A DNA stretch of 64,000 nt from Takifugu bimaculatus (lineage: Eukaryota > Chordata > Actinopteri > Tetraodontiformes > Tetraodontidae): positions 9,017,746 through 9,081,745 of the forward strand of contig CP034979.1 in NCBI GenBank assembly GCA_004026145.2, given 5' to 3'. Positions 1 to 10,172 of this stretch are shown one piece after another (position 1 is the first letter of the stretch; every line of letters begins with the position of its first letter). The notes under the pieces are model-generated. The model did not search any database and was not told the DNA's origin. It saw nothing but the letters and a program-made list of their open reading frames with translations. The translations under genes and the position numbers were made by a program.

Positions 1-600
1 CCTTTCCTCTCCTTTCCTCTCGTCATCAAGCAGACTAGTTATGCTGATTCTTGTGTAGTTTTTCTGCTTCTCTCCGCCCACCCCCCTCTCTATTTATTTA
101 CAGGTATCACTGCCATCGGAGCTGCATAATGACCGCCGGCCCCGCTGAAGTGATTGTGCATCATATTTTTTGTGTGTGTTTCTGTGCTCTGTGCCTCTCC
201 TCTCCTCTCCTCTCCTCTCCTCTCCTCTCCTCTCCTCTCCTCTCCTCTCCTCCTTCTCCTCTCCTCTCCCCCTCCTTCTCCTTTTCCTCTCCCTCCTCTT
301 CTTTCCTCTCCTCTTTCCCCTCCTCTACCTCCCCTTCACTCTACTTCTCCTCTCCGCTCCTACCTATCCTATCCTCTACCTGTCCTCCCTCTTCTCCTCT
401 CTCTTTACCCAGCCGGCCATCAGCAGGAGGGTCCCCCTACATGAGCCTGGTCCTGCTCAGGGTTTCTTCCTGTTAAAGGGGAGTTTTTCCTTGCCACTGT
501 TGCTTGTCTGGGGTCAGGCCCTGGGATTCTGGAAAGCGCCTTGAAACAATTTTGATTGTATAAGACGCTATATAAATAAAGATTGATTGATTGATTGATG
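1..600 (+). mobile_element. L2-clade LINE, 3' UTR fragment (copy A)
   Basis: This is the 3' untranslated end of the LINE family that recurs at 13.7, 25.2, 36.8, 41.6, 45.6 and 62.1 kb. It has the same order of blocks as those copies: a TCATCAAGCAGACTAGTTAT block, a pyrimidine-rich microsatellite (about 190-400), the GGGTTTCTTCCTGTTAAAGG block, the GGAAAGCGCCTTGAAACAAT block, then TATATAAATAAA and a GATT-repeat tail ending near 599. No coding part is in view; the copy is cut by the window edge. Open frames here come from the simple repeat and are not genes. Confidence 0.85.
190..262. repeat. TCTCC pentanucleotide microsatellite
   Basis: About twelve near-perfect TCTCC units followed by degenerate CT-rich sequence to about 400. 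It lies inside the LINE 3' UTR; the same block recurs in the other L2 copies, so it was carried by the element. Confidence 0.9.
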
Positions 601-706
601 ATGATCAGGATTGGGTTGCTTCCTTCTTTTAAAGATGTTAAGGGTAAAACTATGTACACTTGTAAAATCTAAAGTTTTAGGGCTGTTTTCATCAATTGCC
701 TTTCAG

Positions 707-853
707 ATCCAGGATGAATTTTACAGGATCACAATGGTGCACCTTGAGTCAAAGTTCATGTCCAAGCTGGATGAGTACACTTCTGGGCTCATGAAACTTT
801 TCCACTCCAAGGGTGGAACCATGGGATTGAAGTTGCAGGCTATCCTACTCAAG
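707..853 (+). CDS. SAMD3-like gene, exon (third from end)
   Basis: 147 bp, open in phase 0, between a pyrimidine-rich acceptor ending TTTCAG and a GTATCC donor. Encodes 49 residues, including a charged helix-like KFMSKLDEY segment and KGGTMGLKLQAILLK. Confidence 0.6.
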
Positions 854-2088
854 GTATCCTTCAATGATTATTATGTTTGTTAATGCTTTATTTTAGTTAT
901 TCACATTTGTAATGTTCAGGTTTTATTGAAATTGTTGAATTATGATCCCTCCAGTGTATTTTCTGTTACCAGTAACTTTGAACATCTGACCTGTTTAGCA
1001 CCAGCTATTACTCCTCTCCCTGTGGTTTCTGCTAAAAGGAGTAGGTCAACATTTTAGATATTTTTTATTAGCATTCCGAGAGTTAGACTTTCAGAATGAA
1101 AATAAAACTCTTATATAAAGCTGCATAACTACCAGCAGCATAACTAACTAAGTAGCATCACTAACTGGAAATGGGGGTAATCGGCTTGTCTAGCTCTATC
1201 TGAAGAAATCAAAATTATCCTACCAGCGCATACAAAGCTCATAGATTGGCATGCTATAGCTTGTTTGCATAATCTGTACAAAAAGCAAAAATATGTGGTG
1301 GTTTTATGGAGATTCACGTGCTTTGTACAGTTCCTTTCCTGGGACCAATGACAGTCAGTAGAGACACAACTACTGTAGTTCCCTGGAAACCTCAATATTG
1401 ACACAAAGTGTCAATTAAATTAAATGAATGAAATTGTTAGGAGACAGTTATATAATATAATCCACCTAGTGTTGAAATTTGTTTTGGGCCAGTGAATGAT
1501 TTTTACATTATGAAGTTGCATATTTATTTTTGTCATTTCAGGCTCCAACCAATCCTAGCATCAGCATGACCCGAGATGTTGTCATTCGGTGTTTGATGGT
1601 GTATCTTGGGGAATCTACGGATCAGCTCTTAAAAGAGTATAATGTAAGTTAAAGTACATGTGAAAAGATCGATATACACTTAGAAAGTATTCGGTGAAAG
1701 TATTCAAACAGGATTATATGTGTAGTATGTGTAACATAATTTCTCCTTTACCTATACAGTCTGAGATAAACTGTGTTTTTGTTATTTTAGGATGCTGATG
1801 AAGACACTGTTACAGGACCTTGCCATGCAGAAGATGAAAATCTGCAGCATCAGGACCGATACATCAGATGACGTCGGTATTGGGATAGAGGGCATAAAAG
1901 TTCTGACTGCTCTGGGTACCTTCCCAAGAGCTTGCTCCATGTTTGTTGGACTGAATTATGCAGTGAACCTTGCCTATCCCAATGAGCTTAGGTATACGTT
2001 TGAAGTCTTCCAGAAAGTCCTTCTCAAGCTGGATTGTTCAAAGTTGTCCCCAAAAGTGAACAGCCTCAAGAATAAGCTACTAGCTTAA
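707..2088 (+). CDS. SAMD3-like fish protein, C-terminal exons (possibly frameshifted)
   Basis: Three exons can be read. Exon 707-853 (49 codons) follows a TTTCAG acceptor and ends at a GT donor; exon 1542-1643 (34 codons) lies between ATTTCAG and GTAAGT; the last exon begins at 1791 after TTATTTTAG and ends at the TAA at 2086-2088. The first two junctions are phase 0. The peptide has KLFHSKGG, TRDVVIRCLMVYLGE and, near the end, a block with ALGTFPRACSMFVGLNYA. From memory this layout resembles the C-terminal region of teleost proteins annotated 'sterile alpha motif domain-containing protein 3-like'; no biochemical role is assigned. In phase 0 the last exon meets a stop after 26 codons, while the family-like block is in the +1 frame (open 1792-2088), so a 1-nt indel or an unrecognised splice site is needed. 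Upstream exons are not visible; the gene is partial here. Confidence 0.6.
1542..1643 (+). CDS. SAMD3-like gene, penultimate exon
   Basis: 102 bp, phase 0 at both ends, acceptor TCATTTCAG and donor GTAAGT. Encodes 34 residues with SMTRDVVIRCLMVYLGESTD. Confidence 0.6.
1791..2088 (+). CDS. SAMD3-like gene, last exon
   Basis: Acceptor TTATTTTAG at 1782-1790. The family-like C-terminus (GIEGIKVLTALG, then YTFEVFQKVLLKLD, then KLSPKVNSLKNKL) is open from 1792 to the TAA at 2086-2088. An AATAAA at 2394-2399 is a possible polyadenylation signal. The frame does not join the preceding exon without a 1-nt shift. Confidence 0.55.
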
Positions 2089-2499
2089 GGAAATGCACCT
2101 TTGCAGAATGAATGAGACTTGTTAAGTGACTGTCAGAACAGTCACATGGTTGCTTTATAGGCATTGTTAAATACATAGGTTTCAGTGCTGCAGGTGGAGC
2201 TTATATACTTTATATATAAGGACTTTATATTGTTACAGGCAGCTGTTCTTGTACCATGTGATTACACTGTCCAATGTTCCAGGTTTTTCACTGAGGAATT
2301 TATAATTGCACAAATGAATAATGTGATCGCTCATGTGACTTTAATTTTAGCAAGTAGTGAAGATGTAAAAAATGGTTATAGACACAGTTTTGAAATAAAT
2401 GTTTACCTGCTGTTTTATGCTTGGTGATCTGTTAACCAACTGGGTTACTCTGTAGTAGCAAGACTGCACAATATTGAGTGGATAATACGTAAAGAAAAT

Positions 2500-3068
2500 A
2501 TGGCAACAAAGTGACATGCAGTATTATTGAATGGATTTTAAGTCCTGTGATTGCAACTCTAAGTTGAATTTAAACAATTTATTTAGTTATAGATGTATAA
2601 CAATAACGGTGTAAATGTGTTGAGTTTAGAAACAATTTGCTGAAATATAAGTAGATATAATTTATTTTATTGAGTGGATCTCAATTATTTCTGTCCAGAT
2701 ATTTAATACTTTTCTTTCAATTTTGCTGAGATAACTGATGAATATAAGTCAGGTTCACCCAAATAATCAGTAAATGTTAATCATCTTTCCCCAGATATTT
2801 AGTAAATCTTAATCACTTTTATTCAGATAATTAGTAAACATAAATCAATTTTCCTTGTGAAAGTGATTTGTATTTGCTTAATATTTCCTGGGTGTATAAC
2901 TCATCTTTTTGGCTACTATTAATAAATCCAACACATTTTAACTATTGCATTCATTAACCTGCACTTGTTTTTTTTAGTTTAAATGTAGATAATTTATTCA
3001 ATACTTTTTACTAAAAGTTGCAGTTATTAAAATCTACTCAATTATATTACGTGTCACTTTGTTGCCAT
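2500..3068. mobile_element. MITE with TGGCAACAAAGTGACA terminal inverted repeats
   Basis: The left end (from 2501) and right end (to 3067) are inverted copies of TGGCAACAAAGTGACA, and weaker inverted similarity extends inward for about 60 bp. Both sides abut TA, as expected for a TA-targeting Tc1/mariner-like element. No open frame of note lies inside. The interior (about 2750-2875) has three to four diverged units of roughly 30 bp built on a core like AGTAAATCTTAATCAC. The superfamily is inferred only from the TA flanks. Confidence 0.7.
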
Positions 3069-3069
3069 A

Positions 3070-3600
3070 ATTTTTTTAAGTAATCATTGGTTATTTTTAG
3101 AGTGCACAGAAGTTTGAATTAATTTACTCTTTCAATATTAACCTCATCAAATTGAATCTCTATGTATGGGTTACATCTGCAGTTCCCAAAATGTATTGTC
3201 CTGGATTTATTCAGATTTAATGATAATTTGCTTCTATTAAACCATCCTGTGTGAGTCCCCTTTAGTAAAAAACTGAAAATACCTATTAAAACCAAAAATA
3301 TTTGTTTCATCTGCGAATAAAATCAGCTTCAATATTTTTTGACACATTCCACAGATCATTGATATATATAACAAAAATGGGCTCCAACATTGAACATTTT
3401 GGTTTTCTCTTAACAGATTATAAATGTTCTCATTTATTTAATAAAGCTGCAAATGCTTTGGTACATCCAAGTGAATTATTATGTAAAATTCTAAACCTGA
3501 CATTAGTTTATGCATAAGTCTTTAAATACTAAATGGCTGAACAAGTTTTAAGGTGCATCTTATGAACCATCAAGTGGCAAATATATATTGTATATAGATG
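3070..3600. other. Unassigned AT-rich interval
   Basis: AT-rich sequence. The short open frames (for example 3119-3310 minus, 3302-3517 plus) have no recognisable domain and are treated as chance. No repeat boundary is seen. Confidence 0.5.
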
Positions 3601-4672
3601 GAGCACAACACAATGTTACACAATGTGACAATGGAAAGATAAGGAATTGGGCGGGTTCAACTGCCGGTTAGAAGAGGAGTGAGGCTGCCTGATGGAAGAG
3701 TTGGAAGGTAAAACAAAGGAAGAGGAAGAAGAGGCCAATACTATTTGCATGCTCCTGATGAAATAAGAGCCACACTTGTAGACCATGTTCTCAATCACAC
3801 CTTGCGATGGCTGATGATAGTCAAAGAGTGCAGCCAAGAACAACGGTGTCCTCCGTAACTCAATCTTTTGTCAGCAGAACAAGCATGCAAATCTAACAAA
3901 TGGGACTGTATTGTAATACTGTGTACCTTCTGTCATGATTCATACAATATTACAGTATTCTTGCATTTTACAATGTACAGTAACTAAAATTTATACATAC
4001 GGCATTTTATCTTACTTAATTTTGCGTTTTGCTTTACTGTATTTTTTTCTATATGAAGGCAACTTCAAAGAGGTGGCACAGGGTCCATTTTCACACCTAG
4101 ACAGGTGGGGGCCCAACATGGTTGTAGAAAACAATGCCATTAGAATAAGGGTGATAAGGAGGACATCATATTTGAAAACATTCAAACATGCAGCATATAG
4201 CCCAGAGAATGTATGGGTCAAACATGTATGAGAATGCAGTAATTGTACCTCCCACTAAATAGTACACATCATATAGTGATGTACAGTACAGTTAGTGTGA
4301 GCTTTACTGTGACTGTAGAAAAGAAGATGATGTGCTGTTTACATTTTATGTAACTGTATCTTGTCCAAAATAAAATTACTGTAATCCTCAAAACTAATTA
4401 TGTGTCTTCTAGATAAAGCATATAATGACACTGGAAGCATGTGAGCCACTGCAGAACTTCCTCGACAGGGGTGAGGCTGGATTCAACCTGAGGAAACGCA
4501 GAAAGTGTGGTAGAAACAGCATCGGCCACAAAGCTACAGTGGCTGTGCCAGGCCAGTTGGGCGTGTTGGTACGTGATATTCTGGGAAAATGTCAGTTTCT
4601 ATTTCTCCAACATCATCACAATGGTTTGCGACCCACAATAGGATGCCAATGGAGTTTCCTTCACCCTAATCC

Positions 4673-5216
4673 AAGGTACGGTAGTTTTCTTTGTCAACTG
4701 GACTGTGGTCCTTCTCTTTAAAGACGTTTCACCTTCTATCCAGAAGGCTTCTTCAGTTCTGAACTCGCTGGGGGCAGAGCTTGAAAATATAGCCCCTGTG
4801 GACCCTTGGCTTGTTAATGATCTGAGTGGTCACCTGAGAGCCGTTGGCAGGGTCATTGATAGGGTTGTTCACCTAGTTTCGGTTGAGGTGTCTCCCCTTT
4901 GTCTGCTGGATCACTTGGTGGTAAGACACCAGGTCTCCTGGAATGGTGTGAACGTTTGGTTAGCTGTTGGAAGGAGTGGAGGACTGCATTGTACATGGGT
5001 GATAGGAAGTGCCTCAGCCCACCACCTCTGTTTAAGGATGGTTTTTCCAATTTGACATGGATGGCTTCCTTGACACCCATTTCAAACCAGCGGTCTTTTC
5101 TGGCCAGTATCCATACTTGGCTGTCCTCGAAAGAGTGCCCACTCTCCTTTAGGTGTAAGTGGACTGCTGAGTCCTGACCTGAAGAGGTGGCATGTCTCTG
5201 TTGTGCCATTCTTCTG
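4673..5216 (-). mobile_element. Penelope-like element, 5'-truncated 3' fragment
   Basis: Flanked by a perfect 13-bp duplication, TTCACCCTAATCC, at 4660-4672 and 5217-5229. Read on the minus strand it encodes the C-terminal GIY-YIG-type endonuclease region of a Penelope-like element: RHATSSGQDSAVHLHLKESG, then SFEDSQVWILARKDRWFEMG, then KEAIHVKLEKPSLNRGGGLR and LSPMYNAVL. The upstream reverse transcriptase is absent. The 3' end (low coordinates) carries GTTGACAAAGAAAACTACC and a hammerhead-like core at 4721-4756. The duplicated target lies within the Tc1/IS630 relic, so this insertion is younger. Confidence 0.88.
4721..4756 (-). ncRNA. Hammerhead-ribozyme-like core in Penelope fragment
   Basis: On the minus strand CTGAAGA (4756-4750) is followed by a stem of about 6 bp (GCCTTC with GAAGGT, loop TGGATA) and then GAAACGTC (4730-4723). 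These match the CUGANGA, stem II, GAAA and GUC elements of a hammerhead. Penelope-like elements are known to carry such ribozymes. One extra A lies between the core and stem II and stem I is not clearly formed, so activity is uncertain. Confidence 0.5.
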
Positions 5217-5459
5217 TTCACCCTAATCCTCATTCCTTAATCTCATTTTAGAAAAGTTTATAATTGCCTGGATGCAGGTTGCCATGTGATGGCATCAGAG
5301 CAGATATCTGCAGAGGCCAGATGAGAACTCCAAAAGCTTCCACACTGCATCGCAAAAATATCCATTGTAATGTGGAAGAGAATTTGTTCCTAACAGACAT
5401 TGTGCTATTTATGTCTTTTCCTTGTGCATCTCAATTTTCTGTTCATCAGTTACAGTAAA

Positions 5460-7890
5460 AATGTTCAAAACTAGGACTGTGGCATCTTGCACCCAGTCTC
5501 CCACGTACACCAAGGTGTAACTTACAATAAGTACAACAATAAAATACTTACAACTTACAATAACTGTTTTCTAAAATTTAGCCAGTTTTTTGTCAAAACA
5601 TCCCTCCAGAGTTATACTGTATTGACAACATGAAGAATGACTAGTCATGCTGATGGTACTTTCTCATGGACACAGATATTTACATTTGAGAGACTATTAA
5701 ACAAAATAATCTCGATATACAATATAACAGCGTTTAGCTTCTCTCTTATTTATTTATTCGTTTGTTTAGACGGACGGACGGACGGACGGATGGGCAGGCA
5801 GGCAGGCAGACAAGTGATTTGGTTTTCTAATTTACATGTTTATTGTTTGGTGTGTCAGCATTGTCATGGGGCTGTGCTTTTCTGCAAATTCAACACACAC
5901 AGCCAGAATCTGTTATATTCATCTTTACTATTGCCAGCCTTTATTTACCACCATATTTAGTCGTGTACACAGTCATTATAGCGTTGAGCTACGGATATTG
6001 TGAATCTTCTATGGTTAGGCTGTAGAGTGTACTTCTTATTTTTTCAGTCAAAGGGCTCAAAGGGATTCTTTTTAATGGATGGAAATAAATTCATTTGTAT
6101 TGGTTAGAGGTTATCGTATCTGAGATAACATATTTGAAAAGATTGATGTCAATTTTCCATTGGAATGGAGGGTGTCATGTTTAATGAAACCAATGCTAGT
6201 TAATGCACAGAAATCATTGAATCCAAAAGAGAAGTATTTAGCAAATTTTCTGATAACAATAAAGAAGCTAGAAAGCTTGAAGAAAATGGCTGAAACCACA
6301 TGAATCTTGGGGTTTTCATTCTTTTTCTTACAAAAACTATTGCCCTTTCTAACAGCATTTAAATATCAACATCCGAGCAGTTAATCTTGGTATTCTGACC
6401 ACATCAAGAACATCTTTTATTTATTTTTCTTTTTTACACACATCTGCAGGGTTTCAAACATAGACATGTGGTGCTTCATGGTGAGTGAAGTTTGGTTCCT
6501 GAGTTCAGACCAAAAGACACAAGACAGAATATCAACCACATCCCAGTGGAATCTAGCAGTGCACTTTTGCGATATAAATAATATAACAGCATCATTTAGC
6601 AAATCAGACACCTGGCATATTGCTAAAATATATCAGTACTTTGAAAATTATTAAAAAAATTAATTACATTCTGTACAACACTGACTATAGTGGACCATTT
6701 AAATTGTTTGAATCCCTTTTTTTCTTCCACAACCTTTCAAAGAGAGTTTGTTGGTGCAGTTGTTAGCAGAATTGCATCATAGCAAGAAAGTTCAGTGTTA
6801 CCTTCCAGGTCTTTCAAATTACAGTTCTTTCTGAACAGCAAACATTAAAATGTCTCTGTAATATGTGAGTGAATGGTGAATGTGTGTGGCCTGCACAGTA
6901 AAACAATTACTGAGTCACAAGACCGGTATATCTGACTCAAATTCTTTCTACCCTTCAAAATCTAAATTATAGGTTCTTACCTAAACAATAGATAAAGGCT
7001 GAAAAAAAGTCTAAAACTGTCCCCAAAATGTCATGTTACCTATATAAAGAAGATCAAAAAGTCCAATAAATGCTAAAAGAAAACAAACAAACAATTATTT
7101 ATGATTAAAAAATGACCAAAGTTTTGGTTATTTATGAATTTTGCTAATTTATGAAAAGTATATTTCAATTTTCCTAAGTGGTCATATGAAACAATATGAC
7201 TCTTATTTCCCCAAACACTAGAAAAGGCATCATGCTTCTGAATCAATAACAGGCAATATATCTTCTTTACTAAAGCTATGCAGAGCACCACATTAACACT
7301 TGAGAATATTACTGTTGTTTGCTTGGTTTAGACTGCTAGTAAATAAAAAGGGGAAAACAAATCCTGTGTGGGTGTTGCCGAACGCTGTTAGGAGTTTTCC
7401 CTAGTGTTTTTCCTCTTCCCCTTCCCTTCCATTCCTTGTTTGTGTTCCCTTGTCTGTCTGTTTCCAGGATGCACAAAGGAATAATTCAAGACACATTAAA
7501 AAAAGAATAACAAAAAGCATTAATATTGATTTCCCAGTGATTATACAGAAGTATCCATCTAGAAGAAATCCTAACATCCTACACTACCCTAAATCTTGAG
7601 GGGTAAAAAAGTGAGCATATGGCTCGCGATACAGGTGTAATGTTCCTGAGTCATGCAATTACATTAAAGCCAAAATGATTCTCGTATTAGCCATAATTCA
7701 GCAAAAATGTTCTAAATGCCTGTATGATGGAGTGCTCTTCTTGTCGGTGCAAATGTTGCACAATAACTGTATGGACTATCTGACAGATGTAAGAATGAAA
7801 GGAAAGAGCAAAAGGAAAAGAGCTTTTAGGAATAAAGGTGTATTGTTTTCACAGTGGATTGCTTCAACGAATTTAATCACCATGCTGCTG
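5460..7890. other. Intergenic or intronic interval, no gene recognised
   Basis: AT-rich sequence with short open frames and no domain I recognise. A small tetranucleotide repeat (GACG then GGCA units) lies at 5770-5812. A pyrimidine-rich stretch lies at 7390-7465. No element boundary was found. Confidence 0.5.
5770..5812. repeat. GACG/GGCA tetranucleotide microsatellite
   Basis: About five GACG units, an interruption (GATGG), then about four GGCA units; a compound simple repeat. Confidence 0.85.
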
Positions 7891-7893
7891 TTT

Positions 7894-7941
<48 letters not shown>

Positions 7942-7943
<2 letters not shown>

Positions 7944-8946
7944 TTGACTTTCTGGGTTGTGTCGGTCTTTGTCCTGCAGGGGGTGGAATGGAGCACAATT
8001 GGTAGCAGCTGGCACTGCGGGCAATTGTAGGCAATTTACATCTTGCTGCCTACTTAAGCAGGTTGTGCCTGCCTGTCAGTGGCAGGGTGTCTGTTCGTCT
8101 GGTGAGGTTGTTTGTTCGTCTGCCTCGTCGTGTGTTGGTGTTCTGCTGGTGTTTCCTGGAGGTCCGCTCCTGTTCTTTGTTTCCTGGAGGGCCACTCCTG
8201 CTCCCTGTTTCCCGGAGGGCCGCTCCTGCTCCCTGTTTCCCAGAGGGCCGCTCCTGGTCCCTGTTTCCCAGAGGGCCGCTCCTGGTCCCTGTTTCCCGGA
8301 GGGCTGCTCCTGTTCCCTGTTTCCCGGAGGGCCGCACCTGCTCCCTGTTTCCTGAAGGACCGTGTCTGTTCCCTGTGCCCGGGAGGAGTTTGTTCCCTGG
8401 GTGCTATGCAGTCCTGGAGGGCTGCCCTCGTGTTCCTTGTGTGCTCCCCCGGCGGGTCAGGACGCGGTGGAGCTGCAGACACACACCCCCCTCCCCTCCC
8501 CTCCCCTGACAGTAACCTTCCCTGTTGCTTCTGCTGTGCCCACCTTGATGGTCCATGTAGGGTGCCAGGAGGTGCCCGTTGAGGGGGAGGTAATGTAGGG
8601 GTTCTGGGTTGTGTTGGTCTTTGTCCTGCAGGGGGTGGAATGGAGCACAATTGGTGGCAGCTGGCACTGCGGGCAGGCGCACCTGTGGGCAATTTACATC
8701 TTCCTGCCTATTTAAGCAGGTTGTGCCTGCCTGTCAGTGCCAGGGTGTCTGTTCGGGTCCCTCGTCGTGTGTTGGTGTTGTGCGTTTCCCGGAGGGCCGT
8801 GTCTGTTCCCTGGGTGCTATGCAGTCCTGAAGGGCTGCCTTCGTGTTCCTTATGTGCTCCTCCCCCCTGTAAATAAAACCTGTTGACCACTCCACCATTG
8901 TGTCCTGGCCTGCGTTTGGGTCCTGTTCAACCCCCGTTTCTTAACT
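7942..8946 (+). mobile_element. Short two-LTR retroelement (TRIM-like or internally deleted gypsy)
   Basis: Two related segments, 7942 to about 8460 and about 8592-8946, start TGTTGACTTTCTGGGTTG and TGTAGGGGTTCTGGGTTG. They share more than 150 bp, including GGGGGTGGAATGGAGCACAA and a TATTTAAGC or TACTTAAGC box. Between them lie about 130 bp ending in a purine run (GAGGGGGAGGTAA) just before the second TGT, as a polypurine tract should. The second copy has AATAAAACC near 8873, a polyadenylation signal. The element thus looks like LTR, short non-coding body, LTR. AGTAG flanks both ends, but this lies in a TAG array and is weak proof of target duplication. Long open frames here follow from the 28-bp repeats. 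Confidence 0.65.
8165..8395. repeat. 28-bp minisatellite inside the 5' LTR
   Basis: About eight tandem copies of a 28-bp unit of the type TTTCCCGGAGGGCCGCTCCT plus GCTCCCTG, with few differences. The partner LTR at 8592-8946 has only about one unit, so the array expanded in one LTR only. Confidence 0.8.
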
Positions 8947-9308
8947 AGTAGTAGTAGTAGTAGTAGGAGTAGTAGTATTAGTAGTAGGCAATGCCTGAAG
9001 ATCTTTACCAAAATAAGCATTCAAAATGCAGAGTGGATGCTTTTGCTTTTTCTAAAATTAATTTTGATTATGTATCTGAGGCTGCAAAATGGACATCAAG
9101 TGGAGTAAAACATGTGTTACTTGTCTGTTGATGTGTCTGATTTAATTTAATAAATAATAAAGACATTTAATAAAGATCTGGGACAGGAAACACCGAAGGA
9201 CAGTCTGATATGAATGTCGTCAAGCAAAACAAGCATCCCCCAATAGAAAGGGATGAGAGTCTAGTCTATTTGATAAAATGAGTGTATTTAAAATGCAGAT
9301 GAGGTTTT

Positions 9309-10172
9309 TGTTAAGCTCGGGAGGACTGGCGGTCAAGTGTGGTGGAACCCCAAAGAAGGCTGACAGACACGGGAATTAAAAGTAACACAGACGATTTTAA
9401 TGAACCAAAAAAAGGGACAGGAGGGAAGAAACTAAATGAGGAGGGAGGCCGAGACAAACTATAGGGGGCGTGGGGGAATGTCTTGGATGCGGCAGACGAA
9501 CCAAGTCCGAGATCCGGGGGCGAGAGTCCGTGGGGGAGTCCAAGTGTCCAGAGGCCAGGGGAAATCCGTCCGGGGAAGAGGTCAGAGGAAGAGGGGCTAG
9601 GAAGGTCGCAGAGGAGCAGGGGGAGACGCTGGAGAATGCTGGGAGTCGCAGGGAGTCGCTGGAAGATGCAGGGAGACACAGAGAGGCGCTGGGGGTCGCT
9701 GGGAGTCGCAGGAAGTCGCTGGAAGACGCAGGGAGACACAGAGAGGCGCTGGGGGTCGCTGGGAGTCGCTGGAAGACGCAGGGAGACACAGAGAGGCGCT
9801 GGGGGTCGCAGGGAGTCGCTGGAAGACGCAGGGAGACACAGAGAGGCGCTGGGGGTCGCTGGGAGTCGCAGGGAGTCGCTGGAAGACGCAGGGAGACACA
9901 GAGAGGCGCTGGGGGTCGCTGGGAGTCGCTGGAAGACGCAGGGAGACGCTGGGGGTCGCTGGGGAGTCGCTGGGGAGCCTGGAGAGATGCTGGGTCGACG
10001 GAACGTGTTGCCAAAACATCTGTTAGATCAAGCCCTGGCCTGAGTGCAGAGGGGCCTTTTATGGGTGCAGAGTCATTTGGGCGGATTGGGTGCAGCTGGA
10101 GGAGAGGGCACGGGTGGTGGTGGTTGAGCTGATTGCTCAGGAGGAGGTGGGGCCAGAGTAGGAGTCACAACA
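9309..10172 (-). repeat. Gypsy 3' LTR (864 bp)
   Basis: Begins TGTTGTGACTCC (minus strand, at 10172) right after the polypurine tract and ends at 9309 in GCTTAACA. A TATA-like CATAAAAGG lies near 10055-10063. The first 18 bp are repeated at 11280-11297, the stub of the 5' LTR. The middle is a G-rich minisatellite. Confidence 0.8.
9610..9985. repeat. G-rich minisatellite with 10-bp sub-periodicity (50/60-bp units)
   Basis: Plus-strand decamers GGGAGTCGCT, GGAAGACGCA, GGGAGACACA, GAGAGGCGCT and GGGGGTCGCT recur in that order as 50-bp units. Some units have an extra decamer, giving 60 bp. There are about six units. Long open frames in several phases come from this periodicity and are not proteins. 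Confidence 0.85.

Larger units (their letters stand above)
3620..5400 (+). pseudogene. Tc1/IS630-like transposase relic, interrupted by a Penelope fragment
   Basis: Broken pieces of one transposase appear in order on the plus strand. At about 3750-3880, in two frames, are DEIRATLVDHVLNH and QRVQPRTTVSSVTQSF, helix-turn-helix-type blocks. At about 4110-4150 is NMVVENNAIRIR. At about 4450-4560 is the DDE-core neighbourhood with GEAGFNLRKRRKCGRN and GHKATVAVPGQ. Beyond the nested insertion, at about 5340-5390, is RKNIHCNVEENL, a C-terminal block. The block order matches a transposase common in fish genomes, recalled from memory. Frameshifts, and a GEAGFN where DEAGFN is expected, make it non-functional. 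Terminal repeats were not identified, so the limits are approximate. Confidence 0.65.
7895..8990. repeat. TAG trinucleotide microsatellite split by an LTR element
   Basis: An uninterrupted TAG run at about 7895-7941 resumes at 8947 and continues imperfectly to about 8990. The intervening 1 kb is an LTR element that appears to have inserted into the array. Confidence 0.8.

Noticed and set aside
51..544. Three overlapping open frames of 96-141 codons rich in Ser, Leu and Pro
   Set aside because: They are translations of the TCTCC microsatellite in the LINE 3' UTR; the same happens in the other copies (13.8, 25.3, 37.0 kb).
4853..5233. 126-codon frame as a host gene
   Set aside because: It is the Penelope endonuclease end, inside a target-site duplication.
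8050..8692. Long open frames on both strands, up to 212 codons
   Set aside because: They follow from a 28-bp minisatellite inside an LTR; composition is repetitive and both strands are open.
9311..10132. Open frames of 140-220 codons on both strands
   Set aside because: They come from the 50/60-bp G-rich minisatellite of the gypsy LTR, which lacks stops in most phases.
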